Shown: one piece after another, positions 58,089 to 64,000 of the stretch
Layout of the letters: each line of letters opens with the position of its first letter
Position numbering within the stretch: the first letter of the stretch is position 1
Program-made: the position numbers and the translations under genes
Assembly (NCBI GenBank): GCA_963082875.1
Contig: OY720098.1
Coordinates: 7,254,001 to 7,318,000 of the forward strand
Length of the DNA: 64,000 nucleotides
Direction: 5' to 3'
From: Corella eumyota
Taxonomy: Eukaryota; Chordata; Ascidiacea; Phlebobranchia; Corellidae
Notes under the pieces: generated by a model
The model's database searches: none
The model's input: only the letters and a program-made list of their open reading frames with translations
What the model was told of the DNA's origin: nothing

Positions 58089-60024
58089 TTATTCAAATAT
58101 TCTTAGTAAATAAGCAAATAGTTTAAATTTATGTTATTATTAACCATATACACACGTTAGTGTAAGCCTGCGCTGTTATTTTTTTATTTTGGAATATTTA
58201 ACATAAAAAACTATCATATTGTATTAGTTAAAATGTAAGCACGGGTAAAACAATTTAATTATTTTTAAAAACATGAAATATTCTTCATATATTTTTATTG
58301 GGAAATATCACCGCGTATTGCCAAATAACTGTATATGCTAAAATTATACTTTTTCCGTACTTTAATAAATCAAACTGAACAATAACGACAAACCCAAATG
58401 TTTATCAACGCAAGATACAATTAATTTGGTGGCAGAATAATTTATTAGTCAGTTAAGGTTTTCTTGGTGATGTTTAGTCAGTTAATGTAAAAAACCTTTA
58501 CATATTTTTACAATGTGAAAATGTAATAATAATTACGTTTTAAATTAAAAGGGTTCATTTAATTAGTTCAAAAGTAAATAGTTTTAGGTTTTTAGTTTTT
58601 ATTACTTAATTAATCGCTAATGCGCCAAATTTATTAACCCTAAATATGAGAGGTATCTTCAAACCCGTTTAAAAGTCGCAAACATAACAATTTTTTCACT
58701 TTTAACCATTAATCGCCAACTTATTATCTGCAATAAACTACTAACTAAAGATTTCATTAAAAAATTACTTAATTAAAAACAACATAAAAATGTAAAATCA
58801 TATCAACTTTATAACCAAAAAAATAAAATAGCTGTGAGCAACGCAACACAATAAAAATTTTCAGTCCGAACTCCTTACCACATATAAGCATATCATAATA
58901 GACTGTAGGCTCTACAAAATGCAGCACTTCCGCGTGGCTATATCCTAGCGCTTTAGCGTTACAAGAATAACTGCACAACAGAACAAATAAACAATTTCCT
59001 TAATCAAACATGGTTTACATTTTTTTCTTGTATGACACACTCTGCCACAATTATAATACGAAATGACGCCATATGATATAAATTGTAATCAACAATGATA
59101 ATAAAAGATTTTTATAAACGATTTTCCATACAAACAGTTTTATGAACAAATACTTTCAAGTCCATGTCAGAATAGTAAATCAATCTTATCAAATTATCAA
59201 TTTTTTTGTTTTATCGCTACCCGTTTAAACATGTCCAATATCGTGATCAAAACAAAGAATCATTCATTAGATTATAAAGTGTAAACCAATTAAAACAAAT
59301 AGACGCCTTTGCTTTAAACAAAGTTTTAATAAAAAACAACTTGTAAAATGTAATAACAGTTGTATGAAGCAAACGCGTGATGTCATCAAACTACTGCTGG
59401 CATAATTTAAAATTATTTTATTTTTATATATATATTGGTTTTAAGTTACATACTTTGCAAAGTACAATTTTGTTAAAGTATATTTTAAATGCGTTGTCAT
59501 AGGACTATATCTTAAACTTTAACTATAAAAAATAAGCTAAACGTACTAATATACAAAACCTACGGTTCATTTACCAGCTTTTATTTTAACTATGTAAGTT
59601 ATATGGTTTTTAAAATTATTTAAGCAATTAGTTTTAAGCAATTCATAAGAGCCTTATTAGCTGTTTTAACAGGTATTCTTTAAAAATTTTTTCAATTTTT
59701 ATTATACTACGCAGCAATGTATTATACTACGCAGAAAACGTATATATCAATTTGCCATCTTCAAGTTAAAAGTTCTACAGTTATCTAACTTATTGTTTCC
59801 TTTTCTTGACTGAACTATAGCGAAGTAACGAGAAATGTTTCCGTCTTAGTCCAGCCAAAAAACATTACACTTAACATACCCGTTAATAAATAATATATAT
59901 ATTTTTAATCAATTTTTGCAACATGTGGGTTGCTACCATTAATTTATTAACTTGGTACAGCATATAATGTATTTATTTTTTAATTTTGGTTTTGTTTTGT
60001 TTGGTAACACATTGTTAATATTTA

Positions 60025-60058
<34 letters not shown>

Positions 60059-60252
60059 CTATATAAAAATCTTCTATATAACATGCATGATGAAAGTGCA
60101 AAAAAACAATGTCTGTAAACAATTGCACAAAAAATTGATCATGATTATAAGACCGAGGCAATATCGTCCTAAATAACGAAATGCAAAAAATGTGCAAAGT
60201 TTTTTTTTGTGAACTAAAATCAGCAAACCGGTGAATAAACAGAACACCATTG
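58089..60252. other. Intergenic between the two phosphatase genes
   Basis: About 2.2 kb separates the start of the first gene from the stop of the upstream paralogue. No clear TATA box precedes 58088. The open frames 58769-58978 and 60015-60313 look random. The promoter of the first gene should lie here. Confidence 0.6.
60027..60055. repeat. (AT)n microsatellite
   Basis: An uninterrupted run of about 14 AT dinucleotides lies in the 3' flank of the second phosphatase gene, about 200 bp past its stop codon. Confidence 0.95.
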
Positions 60253-63200
60253 TTACTTGAAATTTCCGTAGAGATCGAACGATTGAATATACTGAGAAAT
60301 TACTTTGTAGCAAAACTCGTAATTTGTTTCACTGCCAACCATGTTTTCCCTCGCGTCTCTCAGGTCCTTAATTGTTCGAAATACATCGACTTTGTTCTCG
60401 TTTTTGAGCCGGTCCAAAAGATTCGAAATCCCGCACATTGTGCCACATTTATCCGATCCGTCACTGACGATAAAATATAAGTTTTAATTTATTTATTTTG
60501 CTAGGTTTTCGTCCCGTAATGCAATTCCATAACAACGTTAAGATTTTATTTAACGTGAAAACCTACAAAAGTGGAATTATCGAAGTTTTATACGCAAGTC
60601 GCATTTAACAATAATACAATTATTTTTTAAATGAACTGTGGCCCTATTTAATTATAACATCTAAAGAAGCTTGATTTTATAAAAGCAAGAAATTACCTGC
60701 AATGATACAATGCAATGTGTTTCTTTCCCTTTACTGGAACAGCTTTTGGCAAAAACGCTTCGACTTTAGACAAAATTTCCAGGGCAGTTGAACAGTCGGG
60801 TGGCCTATTTTCCTTTTTCCATTTTGTGTACGAAATCTGTTGAACTGTGTATGTTTCCTAAATTGTGAAAAAAAATCATTTACCATGTTGTAAAAAAGTA
60901 ACAAATGTAAAAAATATTGTAAAGGACTATTATAAACTTTTTAACGAAAGAAAAAATAAATCTTACCGGTACACCCTCAAGTGAAATTTCCAAGGTTCGT
61001 TCGATATATTCAGGGTTGTTGGTAGTCGAAACAGTGTGAACTGTGACGTCATTGAATTTAACAGTCTCCAAATCTTTTGCCCAATATTTAACACAAGATG
61101 AATCAGATTAAAAAAATGTACAAATGATTTAAAAGGCATTTACTAATTTTTTTCTTAATAAACTATAGAAATACCTCAGCTAACATAACAACACAGCTTA
61201 TTCGGTTGTCGATTATACATCTCAAAAACAATTCAACTCTGTTCGGAAGAGGATCTTCAGCGACAATGTAGTAATATCCGTTAGCATATGCCTGTAGCAT
61301 GACAATTTTTAACATAAAAGCTCGGTGGTATAATTTTAGAAATAAAACTATATTAGGATAAAATTCATTTTTTTATAAATTATAACCCTACTTAAAAAAT
61401 AAATAACGACATATTCTTGCCTTAATTGTTGACGCATTAAGGTACATTGGTACTCCGAGGTCATCGCACATATCAACTGAAGGCACGTTGTGGTCATCTA
61501 CATTTAAAATGTATAAGTTATATTTAAATGTCAGTCAGTGTTTAAATGTATTTAAATAAATGTAAGCAAAAATTTATGCCAATTTTTTTTTACACGCACA
61601 TGGTATAATCGACGATTTTTTGTAAACTATCTTATTTGTTTCTTGATAAGCTCGTTTTGTTTCCGTAAATGATGGTGGTATACAAGACAGGTTTTTAAAC
61701 TCAGTTTGAACGATGGTCTTATCGCTTTCTTGAGATACCCTATAAACATGAATGCTGCGTTAGTATCCTTATATATAAAAAATCTTTAAAAGTTAAACAA
61801 TGTTTAAATTTTATATTTCGAAATACTTTTTTAACATTGCCAAATGGTCACTAAAGTTTTGTACACCAATCTCAGTATTTCCGAAAGTTGCTATTTCTGC
61901 CAGCATTTTATGCAACATTATGTATTGTCCCTACATAAAAATTGTAAAACTTGGATTGAATTGGAATAAAAACTTTTAGTGCACAAACAAAAAAATTGTT
62001 TGTTAAAGGGTTTGTCTAATATGTTAAATCCTTATGTTAAAATTTATAACACGTTTTAAACAGATCTGTTAAACAATTTATTTTGCATGGCGACTAGAAA
62101 ATATTTTAAAAAGTGATTTAGTTAATGTTTAATTACCACTGATTGCACCATGTCGGTTCTGTTCAGCCTCATATCATGAACACATTTAAACACATTAACG
62201 CTATTTGTTTTTTCCAATTCTTCTTGTAATAAATCAAGTCCGATAAACGTTCCAGTTCTTCCTACTCCAGCACTAACAATCACATATTTTTAATAAAACA
62301 GTTTTATTTATGGTTTAAAAAATTTAAAATTTATCAAAACAAACAAAAAACCTGCAGTGAACAACTATAGGTCCAGATACAGACATTTGTACAACAGCTC
62401 GGTGTAATCTTATCAGAGTAGACGTTGTGTCTGGTATACCGTGATCTGGCCAGGACAAATATTGAAATTGTTCAACAGCCATGGTTTTCTAAAAGAACAA
62501 TGTAATAAAAAATACATTACATAAAATAGGTTTAAACCTGATTCAATAGATATAACAAGAATAAAAAAATATCAACATAAATATAAAGATCACTTCATGT
62601 ATATAATATACTTTTAAACTTAAAAATCGGTATCCCTCAAAATTTGAAATATTTAATTTAATTTTCGAAAAATCTTACTTTAAATTCCTTTAGTGAAACT
62701 TCAAATGTTCTCTTTGTATATTCTCCAACATTGACTTCAACAACTGACTTGATTATTATTAAACCATAAGTTACTTTCTCCCCGAGATCAGGCCAATATT
62801 TGGCACATTTATCCTTAAAGTAATAGGTCTTAATCAATCTATTATAACGATTTGTTCTATTATAATCTATTATAGCGAAGCACTATAGTGATAACCAACA
62901 AAGTCTAGAGCAAAAGTGCAGCAGTCTTGATTTTCAAGGTACATGCAACAATTAAAATTTGTACAATTTGTATTTATCTTCAACAATTGACAAAAGTTAA
63001 ATTTTAAAAAATGACATATCGAGGCGAATTTTATTCATTAATATATTTTTTACCTTTTCATTTTCTCTAACTAGCGCTAGCATAACTATAACATTACAAT
63101 TATTTTCCATTATCATTCTCCAAAAATCGTTTACGGTATTATCTTTAGGTCCTTGAGCTGCTATGAATTTCTTTGCCTTATTGGCGCCCTTTATTATAAA

Positions 63201-64000
63201 TAAACTATAAGTATCTTGTACAAAGTAAAAAATATAGTAAAATGGGATTCACATAACTTACGTCGATGTACGATGCGTTAATGTAATCTGAATGAGGATC
63301 TCCCCCAATCTTTTGCAACACAACTCGAGAAATATCACCTTTTTATAAACCATTCAACAGAAAAATGATATTTTTTATTAAAAAAAAATCTTAAATTGTC
63401 TTTACGATTAGGTGTTTTAACGATTGTGTAAACATTACTTTAATATTTCGATTAAAAATAAGATCTTACTTGGACTTATATTTTTATATCGATTTTTTGC
63501 TATATTTTCCTTCGTTCTTGCAACCACGTTTGTTACTTTAGAGATAGAGAGCACCTCGGGCAAATCCGTCTAAAAACAACGTATAAAACAATAAACTTAC
63601 ATAACAAAAAAATTGTTCTAAATATATTTAAGCTACCTCCTTACTAATACGACTTGTTATTATATGTTTGCCTTGTTTAAAATATTGCTTTAAATAATCT
63701 TAGTGTGATAGTATTATATTGTCTTGTGTCAATAATTTACAGCATAAGGTACCAACAAGGTACAACAATCTACTCACTGAAATAGGCCCCGGCCAGTTTG
63801 TTTTGCTTCACAAAAAATATTTATTTATTAGCACAATTTGTACTTTAAAATTTTTTGAGAAACTATAAGTTACCTTGAATTCTTTTACAAATTCTTTATC
63901 TTCTTGTTCACGTTTAAAGTTATAAACTGTAATGAGATCACTAGCCTGTATCACATAAGGTTGGAATTGATCAACACAGGCAACGTTTTCATAGATATCA
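60253..64000 (-). CDS. Second receptor tyrosine phosphatase, tandem paralogue, 5' part outside the window
   Basis: Exons correspond one to one with the intracellular exons of the neighbour and keep exactly the same lengths: 64000-63874 (cut by the edge), 63569-63470, 63338-63262, 63188-63054, 62813-62679, 62488-62352, 62272-62137, 61930-61827, 61739-61600, 61497-61421, 61291-61175, 61107-60967, 60857-60697 and 60463-60253. D1 has WPDHGIP and HCSAGVGRTG and should be active. D2 has HCSDGSDKCG with Lys for Arg and no WPD acid, so it is a pseudophosphatase. Divergence from the neighbour is uneven: the last exon is almost identical, while the first D2 exon is only about half identical in protein. 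One intron uses a GC donor, and one exon lacks an AG acceptor. The ectodomain is off the right edge and unknown. Confidence 0.88.
61108..61109 (-). other. Missing AG at a splice acceptor
   Basis: The D2 exon beginning TCTGATTCATC is preceded by TTTTTTTAA. The neighbour has CTATATAG before the same exon (42882). The expected AG is AA, and an in-frame TAA sits immediately upstream. The next in-frame AG is about 42 nt into the exon (after TTGGAG) and would drop 14 codons. Possible readings are a damaging change, a shifted acceptor or a sequencing error. Confidence 0.7.
61419..61420 (-). other. GC donor splice site in the paralogue
   Basis: Exon 61497-61421 ends ATTAAG|GCAAGA, keeping the 77-nt length of its counterpart (43267-43191), which instead ends ATTAGG|GTAAAT. 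The donor type therefore differs between the two paralogues at the same intron. Confidence 0.72.

Noticed and set aside
60015-60313. Overlapping minus-strand open frames near the AT microsatellite
   Set aside because: They read through simple repeat and the end of the paralogue's last exon in the wrong frame.

Overview
The window is AT-rich eukaryotic nuclear DNA from an animal. Its genes have many small exons with short introns (mostly 60-500 bp), and they encode extracellular animal modules: EGF, Ig, FN3, C-type-lectin-like, ShK and receptor tyrosine phosphatase. The compact intron-rich layout and the many TGACGTCA-like words in non-coding DNA would fit a tunicate such as an ascidian. That is an inference; another AT-rich invertebrate, for example a cnidarian, is not excluded.

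Layout: (1) Positions 1-30246 are one uninterrupted satellite array of about 97 head-to-tail 312-bp monomers, cut by the left edge. It has higher-order periods of 936 and 1560 bp and a near-identical block of about 9.2 kb repeated 10,282 bp apart. (2) Positions 30247-33000 are the array border: three degenerate tRNA-like SINE copies, then about five old, diverged ~330-bp relatives of the satellite monomer. (3) Positions 35167-41046 hold two tandem minus-strand genes for secreted proteins with five ShK (SXC) domains. The first is whole (286 codons deduced); the second looks damaged. (4) Positions 42202-58088 hold one large minus-strand gene, read here exon by exon: 43 coding exons, 5631 nt, 1876 deduced residues, with every junction in phase. 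The product is a receptor tyrosine phosphatase: signal peptide, 11 EGF, 3 Ig, a C-type-lectin-like module, 3 FN3 with a furin-type site, one membrane helix, an active-looking D1 and a pseudophosphatase D2. (5) Positions 60253-64000 hold the 3' part of a tandem paralogue of that gene, running off the right edge.

The receptor would bind something outside the cell through its long modular ectodomain and remove phosphate from tyrosine inside through D1, with D2 probably regulatory. Its EGF region shows recent exon duplication and decay (11 intact exons and at least four relics), and the intracellular exons of the two paralogues differ very unevenly in divergence. I found no rRNA, convincing functional tRNA, CRISPR array, reverse transcriptase or transposase gene.
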